Assembly: GCF_025665335.1 (NCBI RefSeq) | Contig: NZ_CP106869.1 | Location: 4,853,338-4,917,337 of the forward strand | Origin: Xanthomonas sp. AM6 | Lineage (GTDB): Bacteria > Pseudomonadota > Gammaproteobacteria > Xanthomonadales > Xanthomonadaceae | Direction of reading: 5' to 3' | DNA: 64,000 bases | Part shown: piece by piece, positions 34,437 to 43,143 of the stretch | How the letters are laid out: each line of letters starts with the position of its first letter | Numbering within the stretch: the stretch's first letter is position 1 | Notes under the pieces: generated by a model | The model's input: only the letters and a program-made list of their open reading frames with translations | Databases searched by the model: none | What the model was told of the DNA's origin: nothing | Translations under genes and position numbers: made by a program

Positions 34437-34949
34437 GGGAGCTGGAAGATGGTGGAATTCGATAGGCAAGCTTAGCCGGCGAAGTGGGTTCGAGTTAGCG
34501 GGTACGACGTCGATGGGATCCGGACAGAGGACAGGGGCCGAATAAACCCCCGTCCATGACATCGCGGGTCAGTGCTCCCAATTGGACACGGTGTGCAGGC
34601 ACTTACGTGCCGTTCGAAACGTGCACTGCCGGCCTCCATCGAGCAAGGAGAGGTGCATCACAAAAAAGAATACGGACAATTTCATCGCCATTTGATGTCC
34701 TGTAGCGTGTGTTTCACTCGTTGGACCGAATGGATTTCTGGAATAGACAGCTGCAAAGGCTGTTATAAAAAGGATTTTAGTCAGTACGCGATTGTGGGGG
34801 GGTACGCGCGAAATTCTATAAAGTCGCCCAGGAGAGCCTGCGCTCTCAAGCTACGGTGTCTTGTGCTTTGATCTGAATGTATTTTACATACGTCTGTTAT
34901 GGATCTGGGCTAGCGGCCAGGTCTAAAGTCAAACTGACAGGGAAGAGTC
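34437..34949. other. Left border of the rhs island
   Basis: Base composition drops from GC-rich to clearly AT-richer near 34640 and stays so into the rhs gene. A 99-codon open frame (34572-34871) has no domain and a start in the GC-rich part, so it is not called. A ribosome site AGGGAAGAG precedes the rhs start. No integrase, tRNA or direct-repeat junction was recognised. Confidence 0.5.
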
Positions 34950-37900
34950 ATGACATACGAGAACAAGAAGTACCAGGCTTTTGGTCTCCCCGCTATGTTG
35001 AAATTGATTTGGCCAAGAGCGGCCGTTGCTGCTCTTATGCTTTTTGCTTGGCTACCCTCCTTGGCAATTGCGCAGGAAGCCGATCAAAAATTTAGCGTAC
35101 AAAAAAGCGATGGCACCTCAGTTGGAAGTTACGAGACTCAGGAACAGGCCGAAGCCGCAATTCGAGCCATTCCGGGGCCTGCAAACGCGCCCGACGCGTA
35201 CCAGTACGTAACTGAAATTAAATCGACCTCGCTCTCTGCAGACGGCCATATTTCAATAATTTATTGGATGGGTAAAAAAGAGCGGACGCTCCAATATTTC
35301 GGGATCAACGGACAAAGTGCCGACACGGAAGAGGAGCTAATTAGCGAATCTATTGGCATGCTCAATCAAGGTGGCAGCCCGCCATGTGCATCGTCAACAT
35401 TTTTGCGCACAAGCGAGTGGAGCCCGTTTTCTCCAGACTTTGAAGGCATGGAAATCGCGAATTACCATTACACCTATCCAGACTATGATGCCGATGATGG
35501 AACCTGCAGCGTAGAATCGGGCGACGCGCAAATCATGAGGATTTCGATTTGTCCGAACCCCTATATGAGTTGGAAAGATGACCAAAACGCCTGCATAAAT
35601 GAGGAATTTACGGCAACTGTAGTCACCACTCAAATGGAATGCACTCACGGCACCACCGGCCCGTCTGGACTTTTTGGAAACCCGTGCGATGTTAAAACAG
35701 GCGACAAATACGAGGCGGAAAAAGACATTGATCTCGGCTGGATCGAACTGGAGCGGTACTACCATTCTGGTGTCGTGGCGTCGTCGGGGCGCTGGGGATT
35801 GGGCTGGTCGGACTCCCACCAAATCCATCTTTCCATAGCTTCCCCGTATTTCGGGGTCATTGAGGGAAGCGGTTATGTAACTCTTTTCATGGCAGCCAGT
35901 GGAGAATATCTGGCTGCTAATGGAAGCGGCGAACGCATAATCGCTGACGGAAGCAGCTGGAAGTTGTATCGCCAAGATGGTGTCTACACATTTGATGGAG
36001 AGGGCCGCCTTATTTCGCGTGAAAACGAGGACGCAAACAAGCTCTTCTACAGCTATGACCAGCGCGGAAGGCTGCAGTCAATAATTTCCGCACAAGGACG
36101 CTCCATCGAATTCGCTTATGCAGATACGTCGAGCGATGCACAGATTACGGGGGTAAGTTCCCAAGGGTCTGTATTGGCCTCGTATGCATACGATAACGGC
36201 CGACTCAGCGCCGTGACATATTCAGATGGGGGACAACGCACGTACCACTATGAGGATGCTCGTTTCCCACGACATTTGACCGGTATCACCGCAGAGGATG
36301 GTCAGCGGTTCGGCACATTTGCGTACGATGACAAAGGGCGGGCTGTATCCAGCACACACGCAGGCGGGGCCGATGCCAGCAGTTTTGTTTATACGCCGGC
36401 GGGTACGATTGCCACCGATGCGCTTGGCGAGCAATCCACCTTCACCATGACAGGCGCTGGCGACGGATCGCCCAAGATATCCTCGATAACGAATAGCGCC
36501 GGTACGGAAACCTACTCGTACTACGATGCTTCCACCGATTTTCGGCGCCGTCTTAGCGCTAAAACCGATCGCGGCGGGGTGGTTACCAAGCATACTTACG
36601 GTGACGTGGTCGAGTCCGGCGTGAGAATGAGCGTACACACGGTTCAAAGAGCTTTCGGGCTTCCGGAACAGAGTACAGTCGTTACCCATACCGCTACCGA
36701 TTCGAACCGTCTATTGCGTCTCCAGTCTGATCGTGCAATCGTCAGCTATGCGCGTAATGCCAGACTGCAGCCGCAGGCCGTAACCACGACCGACATAGAC
36801 ACCAACCAAGTCCGGGTCACCGCAATCAGTTACTGCGAAACAGCGGATGTTTCAGCGCCGGGAAGCACTTGCCCCATCCTTGGGCTGATCAAGGCAGTTG
36901 ATGGCCCTCGCACCGATGTCGCCGACAGTCTGCAATACACTTATTACCCCGGCGACGACGCGGGCTGCACGAGCCCTGGTGGAGTTTGCCGTTATCGAAA
37001 GGGCGACCTATGGAAAGTCACCAACGCTCTTGGTCAGGTGACCGAGTACCTGTCCTACGACGGCGTCGGTCACCTGCTGGCGATGAAGGATGCCAATGGA
37101 CTCGTGACCGACTACACCTACCATCTGCGCGGCTGGCTGACCGGCAGCAAGGTTCGCGGTGGCGATGCTGCCAGCGAGAACGATGACCGCATCACCCTGA
37201 TCGACTACTGGCCGACCGGGCTGGTCAAGCAGGTGACCCAGCCGGACGGTACGTTTACCTATTTCACCTACGACGCGGCGCAGCGCCTGACCGATATCAC
37301 CGACAATGCCGGCAACACCCTGCACTACACCACCGACCTCGCCGGCAACCGGGTCAAGGAAGATACCAAGGACGCCTCGGGCACACTCAAGCGCACGCTG
37401 TCGCGGGTGTACAACCAACTCGGCCAGCTGGCCACGCAGGCCACCGCTGGCGGCGACCCGACCGACTTCGGCTACGACGCCAACGGCAATACCGAAACGG
37501 TGACCGACGCACTCGGCCACGTCACCCAGAACGACTACGACCCGCTCAACCGTCTGGCCCGCACGCTGCAGGACGTGGGCGGCATCGCGGCGGAGACCAA
37601 GTTCTCTTACGACGCGCTCGACAACCTGACCAAGGTCACCGATCCGAAAGGCCTGGACACGACGTACGCCTACAACGGCCTGGGCGACCTGACCACGCTG
37701 ACCAGCCCGGATACCGGCACGACGACCTACACCTACGATAGCGCCAGCAACCGCGCCAGCCAGACCGATGCGCGCAACGTCACCACTACGTACAGCTACG
37801 ACGCCCTGAACCGGCTGATCCAAGTCGGCTATCCGACCAGCAGCCTCAACGTCACCTATGCCTACGACGTGAACCAGGCTGTCTGCACCAGTGGAGAGAC

Positions 37901-39626
37901 CTACGCGGTCGGCCGACTGACCCGCATGCAGGACGGCAGCGGCACCACCGACTACTGCTACGACCGCTTCGGCGACTTGGTCCGCAAAGTGCAGACCACC
38001 AACGGCAAGGTGTTCGTGCTGCGCTACGCCTACACCAAGGCCGGCCAGCTGAGTCGGCTGACCTATCCCGACGGCGCAGCGGTGGACTATGTGCGTAATG
38101 CCCAGGGCCAGACCACCGAAGTCGGCGTGACCCCGGCCGGCGGGACACGGCAGGTGTTGCTGGGCAACGCGACCTACTACCCGTTCGGCCCGGTGGCGAG
38201 TTGGTCCTACGGCAATGGCCGCCCTATGCAGCGCGTTCTGGATCAGGATTACCGTCCGCTGGCAGTCAGCGACACCCGCACTGATGGCCTGAGCACCGGC
38301 TTTGCCTTCGACCCGGCCGGCAACCTCAGCGCCCTGACCGCGGCGGGCAACACTGCCCCGGTGATCAGCCTGGACTATGACGCCCTGGGCCGGCTGACTG
38401 CGTTCAAGGACGGCCCGACCGGCACGGTGATCGACGGCTACAGCTACGACGCCACCGGCAACCGGCTTGGTGCCAAGGTCAATACCACCACGCAGACCTA
38501 CAGCTATCCGACGACCAGCCACCGCCTGAGCGCGGTGGCCGGTACCACCCGCACCTACGACGCAGTCGGCAATACGCTTTCCATCGGCGGCATCGCGCAA
38601 GAATTCGTGTACGACACCAACGGCCGCATGGGCCAGGCCAAGCGCGCGGGCGCGGTAGTGATGAACTACCAATACAACGGGCGCGGCGAGCAGGTCCGCA
38701 AGTTCCTGGGCACGACCGGCACCTACACGCTGTACGACGAAACCGGGCACTGGCTAGGCGACTACGATTCGACTGGCCAAGCACTGCAACAAGCGATCTG
38801 GCTGGACGACCTGCCGGTCGGCGTGCTGGCGAGCAACAGCCTGCATTACGTGCAGCCAGACCACCTGGGCACCCCGCGCGCGGTGATCGACCCGGTCCGC
38901 GATGTGGCGATCTGGAAGTGGGATCTGAAGGGTGAAGCTTTCGGCAACTCTCTACCGGACCAGGACCCGGACCAAGACGGCATGGCCTTCGTGTTCGATA
39001 TGCGCTTCCCAGGGCAGCGCTACGATACGGCGACTGGGCTCAATCAGAACTACTTCCGAGATTATGATCCTGGTACCGGGCGGTATGCGCAGAGCGATCC
39101 AATTGGGCTTAGTGGAGGAAAGGGAACATTTTCCTATGCGAATAGCAATCCAATATATTTGCACGATGAAATCGGCCTTCGGGCAAAATGTAGGTGCACG
39201 CCAGATGGGGTTGAAATAAACATAAACCTAGAATTTATTGGTGCCGCCGCAGATCCTCAGGTGATAGCTTCTATGCGTTCCTCCATAGAGCAGATATGGT
39301 CTACACCAGATTTTAAAGTTACCACTAGTATTGGTGGATGGCGCGCGACCAAGATAGAAATTGTACCCGGCACTGGTACATCTTATATGCAGGGAAATAG
39401 GGGAAAGTGGTTCGCAGCCAATGACCCTTGGGTAGCGGCCCACGAGGCAGGGCACATAATGGAATTCAAATATGACGGACGCTTTGATATGTACGATATA
39501 GTATCTGAAAACCCTAGAAAATCTCTCCCAGTTCAGGGCTGGGAAGGAAACATAATGGGGCAATTTTTTGGGCAGCCCGACGACCGAGCAAGGGGTGCAA
39601 TCAAGAGGGAACTGAAATGCAAATAG
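34950..39626 (+). CDS. Sec-exported Rhs/YD-repeat protein with HEAGH C-terminal toxin tip
   Basis: 1558 residues. A long signal peptide (hydrophobic core AAVAALMLFAWLPSL, cleavage near AIAQEA) shows Sec export, not PAAR/T6SS delivery. A DUF6531-like entry (GNPCDVKTGDKYEAEKDIDLG, about 245-265) precedes YD repeats from about 350 to 1330. The core ends at the conserved RYAQSDPIGL (1378-1387). The last 171 residues differ from the other modules and carry AAHEAGHIMEFK (HEAGH at 1498-1502), a gluzincin-like zinc motif, so the tip is probably a metallopeptidase toxin. DNA is AT-rich to about 37,000, GC-rich through the core, then AT-rich again: a mosaic. A lipoprotein gene overlaps the stop. Confidence 0.9.
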   Translation: MTYENKKYQAFGLPAMLKLIWPRAAVAALMLFAWLPSLAIAQEADQKFSVQKSDGTSVGSYETQEQAEAAIRAIPGPANAPDAYQYVTEIKSTSLSADGHISIIYWMGKKERTLQYFGINGQSADTEEELISESIGMLNQGGSPPCASSTFLRTSEWSPFSPDFEGMEIANYHYTYPDYDADDGTCSVESGDAQIMRISICPNPYMSWKDDQNACINEEFTATVVTTQMECTHGTTGPSGLFGNPCDVKTGDKYEAEKDIDLGWIELERYYHSGVVASSGRWGLGWSDSHQIHLSIASPYFGVIEGSGYVTLFMAASGEYLAANGSGERIIADGSSWKLYRQDGVYTFDGEGRLISRENEDANKLFYSYDQRGRLQSIISAQGRSIEFAYADTSSDAQITGVSSQGSVLASYAYDNGRLSAVTYSDGGQRTYHYEDARFPRHLTGITAEDGQRFGTFAYDDKGRAVSSTHAGGADASSFVYTPAGTIATDALGEQSTFTMTGAGDGSPKISSITNSAGTETYSYYDASTDFRRRLSAKTDRGGVVTKHTYGDVVESGVRMSVHTVQRAFGLPEQSTVVTHTATDSNRLLRLQSDRAIVSYARNARLQPQAVTTTDIDTNQVRVTAISYCETADVSAPGSTCPILGLIKAVDGPRTDVADSLQYTYYPGDDAGCTSPGGVCRYRKGDLWKVTNALGQVTEYLSYDGVGHLLAMKDANGLVTDYTYHLRGWLTGSKVRGGDAASENDDRITLIDYWPTGLVKQVTQPDGTFTYFTYDAAQRLTDITDNAGNTLHYTTDLAGNRVKEDTKDASGTLKRTLSRVYNQLGQLATQATAGGDPTDFGYDANGNTETVTDALGHVTQNDYDPLNRLARTLQDVGGIAAETKFSYDALDNLTKVTDPKGLDTTYAYNGLGDLTTLTSPDTGTTTYTYDSASNRASQTDARNVTTTYSYDALNRLIQVGYPTSSLNVTYAYDVNQAVCTSGETYAVGRLTRMQDGSGTTDYCYDRFGDLVRKVQTTNGKVFVLRYAYTKAGQLSRLTYPDGAAVDYVRNAQGQTTEVGVTPAGGTRQVLLGNATYYPFGPVASWSYGNGRPMQRVLDQDYRPLAVSDTRTDGLSTGFAFDPAGNLSALTAAGNTAPVISLDYDALGRLTAFKDGPTGTVIDGYSYDATGNRLGAKVNTTTQTYSYPTTSHRLSAVAGTTRTYDAVGNTLSIGGIAQEFVYDTNGRMGQAKRAGAVVMNYQYNGRGEQVRKFLGTTGTYTLYDETGHWLGDYDSTGQALQQAIWLDDLPVGVLASNSLHYVQPDHLGTPRAVIDPVRDVAIWKWDLKGEAFGNSLPDQDPDQDGMAFVFDMRFPGQRYDTATGLNQNYFRDYDPGTGRYAQSDPIGLSGGKGTFSYANSNPIYLHDEIGLRAKCRCTPDGVEININLEFIGAAADPQVIASMRSSIEQIWSTPDFKVTTSIGGWRATKIEIVPGTGTSYMQGNRGKWFAANDPWVAAHEAGHIMEFKYDGRFDMYDIVSENPRKSLPVQGWEGNIMGQFFGQPDDRARGAIKRELKCK
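37947..39110 (+). repeat. rhs core segment duplicated downstream (master copy)
   Basis: This part of the full-length rhs core recurs almost base for base at 40141-41304 (constant offset 2194) and, more diverged, at 41811-42161. Single differences are visible (e.g. 38236, T against G). Confidence 0.9.
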
Positions 39627-40069
39627 AAAAATTCAACCTTTTTTTTGTAATTTTATTTGTCGTGTTTTGCTCGGGCTGTACGTCCAGCCCGGCCCATCAG
39701 CTAGCAGAGCCCTTAAAATATACGCGCGAATCGGATAGAATAGATGGGAATAAAATTATTGAAATTCCGTCAGGCGCTCTAGGTAAAGCCGAAGAAATTT
39801 TAATGGGCCGCGGATTTGCAGAAATAGAGGCATCTGAATTGAACGAATTGGCCATCCCAAATATTTTTTCTGATCCAGAAAAAGTTTACCTTGTGAAATC
39901 CATCAAGGATGATGGTGCTGGCAAGTACTCTGCTTTCTTTAGAGACGGCCACTTGATTATTCTTTACAATCACTTTGGCACTTGCAACCCTCCGTCCAGT
40001 GGCTTTGTCATTATATCTCTGCCAGGCAATTTAAAAACCATATCAAGCGGCTGCTCTGGAGCAATTTGA
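39617..40069 (+). CDS. Lipoprotein, candidate immunity protein for the Rhs tip
   Basis: 150 residues. The ATG lies inside the rhs stop region (10-bp overlap), implying translational coupling to the toxin gene. A hydrophobic N terminus (FNLFFVILFVVF) ends in CSGC, a lipobox-like site with Cys21 as the lipidation candidate, so it should sit in the periplasm facing incoming toxin. The rest (LGKAEEILMGRGFAEIEASE, EKVYLVKSIKDDGAGKYSAFF) matches no family I recognise. Codon use is AT-rich like the toxin tip. The immunity role is inferred from position, size and predicted location only. Confidence 0.75.
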   Translation: MQIEKFNLFFVILFVVFCSGCTSSPAHQLAEPLKYTRESDRIDGNKIIEIPSGALGKAEEILMGRGFAEIEASELNELAIPNIFSDPEKVYLVKSIKDDGAGKYSAFFRDGHLIILYNHFGTCNPPSSGFVIISLPGNLKTISSGCSGAI

Positions 40070-40134
40070 TATTAACCGTCCGTCACAGTGACAAAAGGAA
40101 ATTCTGCTCAATGGATATCCCTCTGGCTCTTTGA

Positions 40135-41484
40135 TGGAACACCGACTACTGCTACGACCGCTTCGGCGACTTGGTCCGCAAAGTGCAGACCACCAACGGC
40201 AAGGTGTTCGTGCTGCGCTACGCCTACACCAAGGCCGGCCAGCTGAGTCGGCTGACCTATCCCGACGGCGCAGCGGTGGACTATGTGCGTAATGCCCAGG
40301 GCCAGACCACCGAAGTCGGCGTGACCCCGGCCGGCGGGACACGGCAGGTGTTGCTGGGCAACGCGACCTACTACCCGTTCGGCCCGGTGGCGAGTTGGTC
40401 CTACGGCAATGGCCGCCCTATGCAGCGCGTGCTGGATCAGGATTACCGTCCGCTGGCAGTCAGCGACACCCGCACTGATGGCCTGAGCACCGGCTTTGCC
40501 TTCGACCCGGCCGGCAACCTCAGCGCCCTGACCGCGGCGGGCAACACTGCCCCGGTGATCAGCCTGGACTATGACGCCCTGGGCCGGCTGACTGCGTTCA
40601 AGGACGGCCCGACCGGCACGGTGATCGACGGCTACAGCTACGACGCCACCGGCAACCGGCTTGGTGCCAAGGTCAATACCACCACGCAGACCTACAGCTA
40701 TCCGACGACCAGCCACCGCCTGAGCGCGGTGGCCGGTACCACCCGCACCTACGACGCAGTCGGCAATACGCTTTCCATCGGCGGCATCGCGCAAGAATTC
40801 GTGTACGACACCAACGGCCGCATGGGCCAGGCCAAGCGCGCGGGCGCGGTAGTGATGAACTACCAATACAACGGGCGCGGCGAGCAGGTCCGCAAGTTCC
40901 TGGGCACGACCGGCACCTACACGCTGTACGACGAAACCGGGCACTGGCTAGGCGACTACGATTCGACTGGCCAAGCACTGCAACAAGCGATCTGGCTGGA
41001 CGACCTGCCGGTCGGCGTGCTGGCGAGCAACAGCCTGCATTACGTGCAGCCAGACCACCTGGGCACCCCGCGCGCGGTGATCGACCCGGTCCGCGATGTG
41101 GCGATCTGGAAGTGGGATCTGAAGGGTGAAGCTTTCGGCAACTCTCTACCGGACCAGGACCCGGACCAAGACGGCATGGCCTTCGTGTTCGATATGCGCT
41201 TCCCAGGGCAGCGCTATGATACGGCGACTGGGCTCAATCAGAACTACTTCCGGGATTATGATCCTGGTACCGGGCGGTATGCGCAGAGCGATCCGATTGG
41301 GTTGAAAGGTGGCAGTGGGACATACCACTACGCAAAATTGAACCCTTTTATTTTTTCTGATTATTTCGGCCTATGTCCAGCCGACGAATCAGAGATCAAT
41401 TCCGATGCCCCTATACATCAAAGAACTTATGGAAAATACTGGCTGGCATGCATGCAATATGTTTTCAGCCTTCGTCACTCATAA
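40135..41484 (+). pseudogene. Orphan rhs 3' module 2 with a different tip
   Basis: The frame opens right after an in-frame TGA (40132) and has no start codon or ribosome site of its own before the core homology at 40141. It repeats the last 388 codons of the Rhs core nearly exactly and ends at RYAQSDPIGL followed by a new tip (KGGSGTYHYAKLNPFIFSDYFGLCP...). The tip stops after about 60 residues (CMQYVFSLRHS). The next frame continues with ITAPVSGATVASMLVESTLL and more to 41636, suggesting a frameshift near 41465. It looks like a displaced toxin cassette that could be joined to the full rhs by recombination through the shared core. Confidence 0.8.
40141..41304 (+). repeat. Direct repeat of rhs core (copy 2)
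   Basis: Near-identical to 37947-39110 on the same strand, about 1.16 kb, so homologous recombination between the two is expected. Such an event would delete 2194 bp, removing the HEAGH tip and lipoprotein and installing tip 2. Confidence 0.9.
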
Positions 41485-41639
41485 CCGCGCCAGTATCAGG
41501 TGCTACGGTTGCTTCCATGCTTGTCGAATCAACTCTTTTGACTGGTGTTGCCACCTATGCTGGCGGCTCGCTAGCTGCTTGGGAAGTTGGTAGCGCGATG
41601 GTATGCGGCTTAGGCGGAATTCAGACGCTTCAATAAATT
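41465..41639 (+). pseudogene. Shifted-frame end of tip 2 (hydrophobic, Gly/Ala-rich)
   Basis: Read one frame away from module 2, this stretch encodes APVSGATVASMLVESTLLTGV followed by TYAGGSLAAWEVGSAMVCGL and GGIQTLQ, then TAA. It has no start of its own and is plausible protein sequence, so it is probably the original tip end separated by an indel near 41465. The Gly/Ala-rich hydrophobic character suggests a membrane-active or glycine-zipper tip. Confidence 0.5.
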
Positions 41640-41650
41640 AGGAGATTTGA

Positions 41651-41806
41651 ATGTTTAAGCCTTTCGTTCATTTCATATTAGCTGGCGTTTTTTTAATTCT
41701 AGCCATCGTAATGCTTGCAATTTCCAGCTATGGGGTTTGCTTAGCTCTGGCTTTAGCGGGAACTGCTAGTATTGTTGCAGGATTGAGGCAGCGTAAGAAG
41801 CTTTAG
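41651..41806 (+). CDS. 51-residue membrane protein, candidate immunity for tip 2
   Basis: A short gene: ATG at 41651 preceded by TTAGGAGATTTGA (strong ribosome site), TAG at 41804-41806. The product has two hydrophobic helices (HFILAGVFLILAIVMLAIS and YGVCLALALAGTASIVAGL) and a basic end RQRKKL. Its place immediately after a toxin tip and its AT-rich codons suggest an inner-membrane immunity protein, which would fit a membrane-active tip. This is positional inference. Confidence 0.65.
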   Translation: MFKPFVHFILAGVFLILAIVMLAISSYGVCLALALAGTASIVAGLRQRKKL

Positions 41807-41810
41807 CGTG

Positions 41811-42227
41811 ACCACCAACGGCAAGGTGTTCGTGCTGCGCTACGCCTACACCAAGGCCGGCCAGCTGAGTCGGCTGACCTATCCCTACGGCACGGCGATG
41901 GACTACGTGTGCAACGCACAGGGCCAGACCACGGAGGTGGGTGTGACTCCGGCCGGCGGCACCCGGCAGGTGCTGCTGGGCAACGCCACCTACTGCGTTC
42001 GGCACGGTGGCAAGTTGGCCTACGGCAACGGCCGCCCGATGCAGCGCGCGCTGGACTAGGACTACCGTCCGCTGGCGGTTAATGACACGCGCAGCGACGG
42101 GCTGGCGGTGGGCTTTGCCTTCGACCCGGCCGGCAACCTCAGCGCCCTGACCGCCGCAGGGACAGGAGGAATAGGAGGGGAAATTGGAGAAGTTATAAGT
42201 GATGACGGCTGGGGGTGGATCTGGTGA
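41811..42227 (+). pseudogene. Decayed rhs module 3
   Basis: It starts abruptly inside the core (homologous to 37995 onward) 4 bp after the small membrane gene. It is more diverged than module 2 and has a nonsense TAG at 42057-42059 where the master has CAG. The frame then resumes (DYRPLAVNDTRSDG, FDPAGNLSALTAAG), leaves the core at about 42161 and ends with a short Gly-rich tail (TGGIGGEIGEVISDDGWGWIW, TGA 42225-42227). It is a fossil of a third cassette. Confidence 0.8.
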
Positions 42228-42406
42228 AAATCATAAAGAGCGGGTTCTTTTTAATTATCTTTTTTTGCGCTGGGTATGGTCTATATACTTCGTACCAACG
42301 CTCTAAAGATTATGATCCTTCAGGAAAACCAAATATTCGTCACTTACAAGAAGAAATTGAGCCTTTTGCGGTAGAATTTGGGGGGGAGGCCCATCAAAAC
42401 ATTTGA
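42224..42406 (+). pseudogene. Small membrane-anchored protein, probably frameshifted at a G7 tract
   Basis: The GTG start overlaps the module 3 stop (GTGA); another GTG at 42215 is in frame. The N terminus KIIKSGFFLIIFFCAGYGLY is one membrane helix, followed by a polar part. The frame ends soon after a run of seven G (42380-42386). The next frame continues with GRPIKTFDRASVAGALSQNI and about 80 more residues to 42680. A one-base slip would join them into a protein of roughly 150 residues, a candidate third immunity protein. Sequencing error or phase variation are alternatives to decay. Confidence 0.5.
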
Positions 42407-42747
42407 CAGGGCGAGCGTCGCAGGAGCGTTGTCCCAAAACATTTCCATCAGCAATCCAGATTTGATACCCATAGAAAATTTTAGGGCAACCGCTTCTCGG
42501 CTTGGCTGGCTCGAATTATCATCAACAAAATCCCCGTATTCCTCAACCTATAGGTTTTGTAAAAGGCGCCTTATGCTGGCGCTTGAGCACGTTAGCAAAT
42601 CCTATTGGAATTACGGAGTTTCGTGGGTGTCTGATGGGAAAAGTGAACGTTACTGCAAACAAAGTTGGGCGCGTACTTAAATCTCGTCTGCCAGAGCAGT
42701 CAATGGCTGGAAGATGACGAAACGGCGCCCTACTACAACAGAGCCTC

Positions 42748-43143
42748 TCAACGCGGCGGCGCCGCCAACTCCCTGGCGCTCAAATACCCATCTCCACTGC
42801 TGTCCTGCTTGCGAAAGCGGGCAGTCAAAGTGGCCTGGTGCTGCGCGCGGGTGATCGGCTTGCCGCGGCCGCCAGGCAGTTCGGCGGGGCTGAGCACGCC
42901 GTCGTGATCGGTATCGCGGGCGTCGAAGGCGTAGCTCATCCAGGCCAGGTATTCGTCCAGGCTGACGCGGCCGTCGCCGTCGCGGTCCATGCGCTGCAGG
43001 TAGCTCCCGGTGCTGTCGACGGCTTGGGCGCCGGCGGCGCCCGCCGCGCCGAGCAAGGCGCCCAACAGGACGAACAGCGCCATGAACGACGAACGCCGCA
43101 CGAGGCGGCGTTCGCGAAGCGCCTGCAGGAAACCCCGGCTCAT
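42748..43143 (-). CDS. EF-hand calcium-binding protein
   Basis: 131 residues. A hydrophobic signal/anchor (FMALFVLLGALLGAAGAAGAQA) is followed by three EF-hand loops: DRDGDGRVSLDE, DTDHDGVLSPAE and DSSGDGYLSARE, each with the expected Asp/Glu at positions 1, 3, 5 and 12. It is therefore probably periplasmic and Ca2+-binding. Its ATG overlaps the desaturase stop (ATGA), so it is translated with that gene. An internal ATG (MALFVLLG) would give a cleaner signal peptide. Its role beside a desaturase is unknown. Confidence 0.85.
   Translation of the reverse strand: MSRGFLQALRERRLVRRSSFMALFVLLGALLGAAGAAGAQAVDSTGSYLQRMDRDGDGRVSLDEYLAWMSYAFDARDTDHDGVLSPAELPGGRGKPITRAQHQATLTARFRKQDSSGDGYLSARELAAPPR

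Noticed and set aside
34572..34871. 99-codon frame before rhs
   Set aside because: Starts in the mutM upstream DNA, crosses the composition border and shows no protein-like conservation.
35394..35975. 193-codon minus-strand frame inside rhs
   Set aside because: Antisense to a confident coding region, no start signal.
37008..38750. Long antisense frames over the rhs core
   Set aside because: They mirror the YD-repeat codons on the other strand and recur in the duplicated module, so they are shadows.
34437..42747. Integrative element with integrase and att sites
   Set aside because: No integrase, tRNA end or flanking direct repeat was found; only composition and rhs content mark the island.
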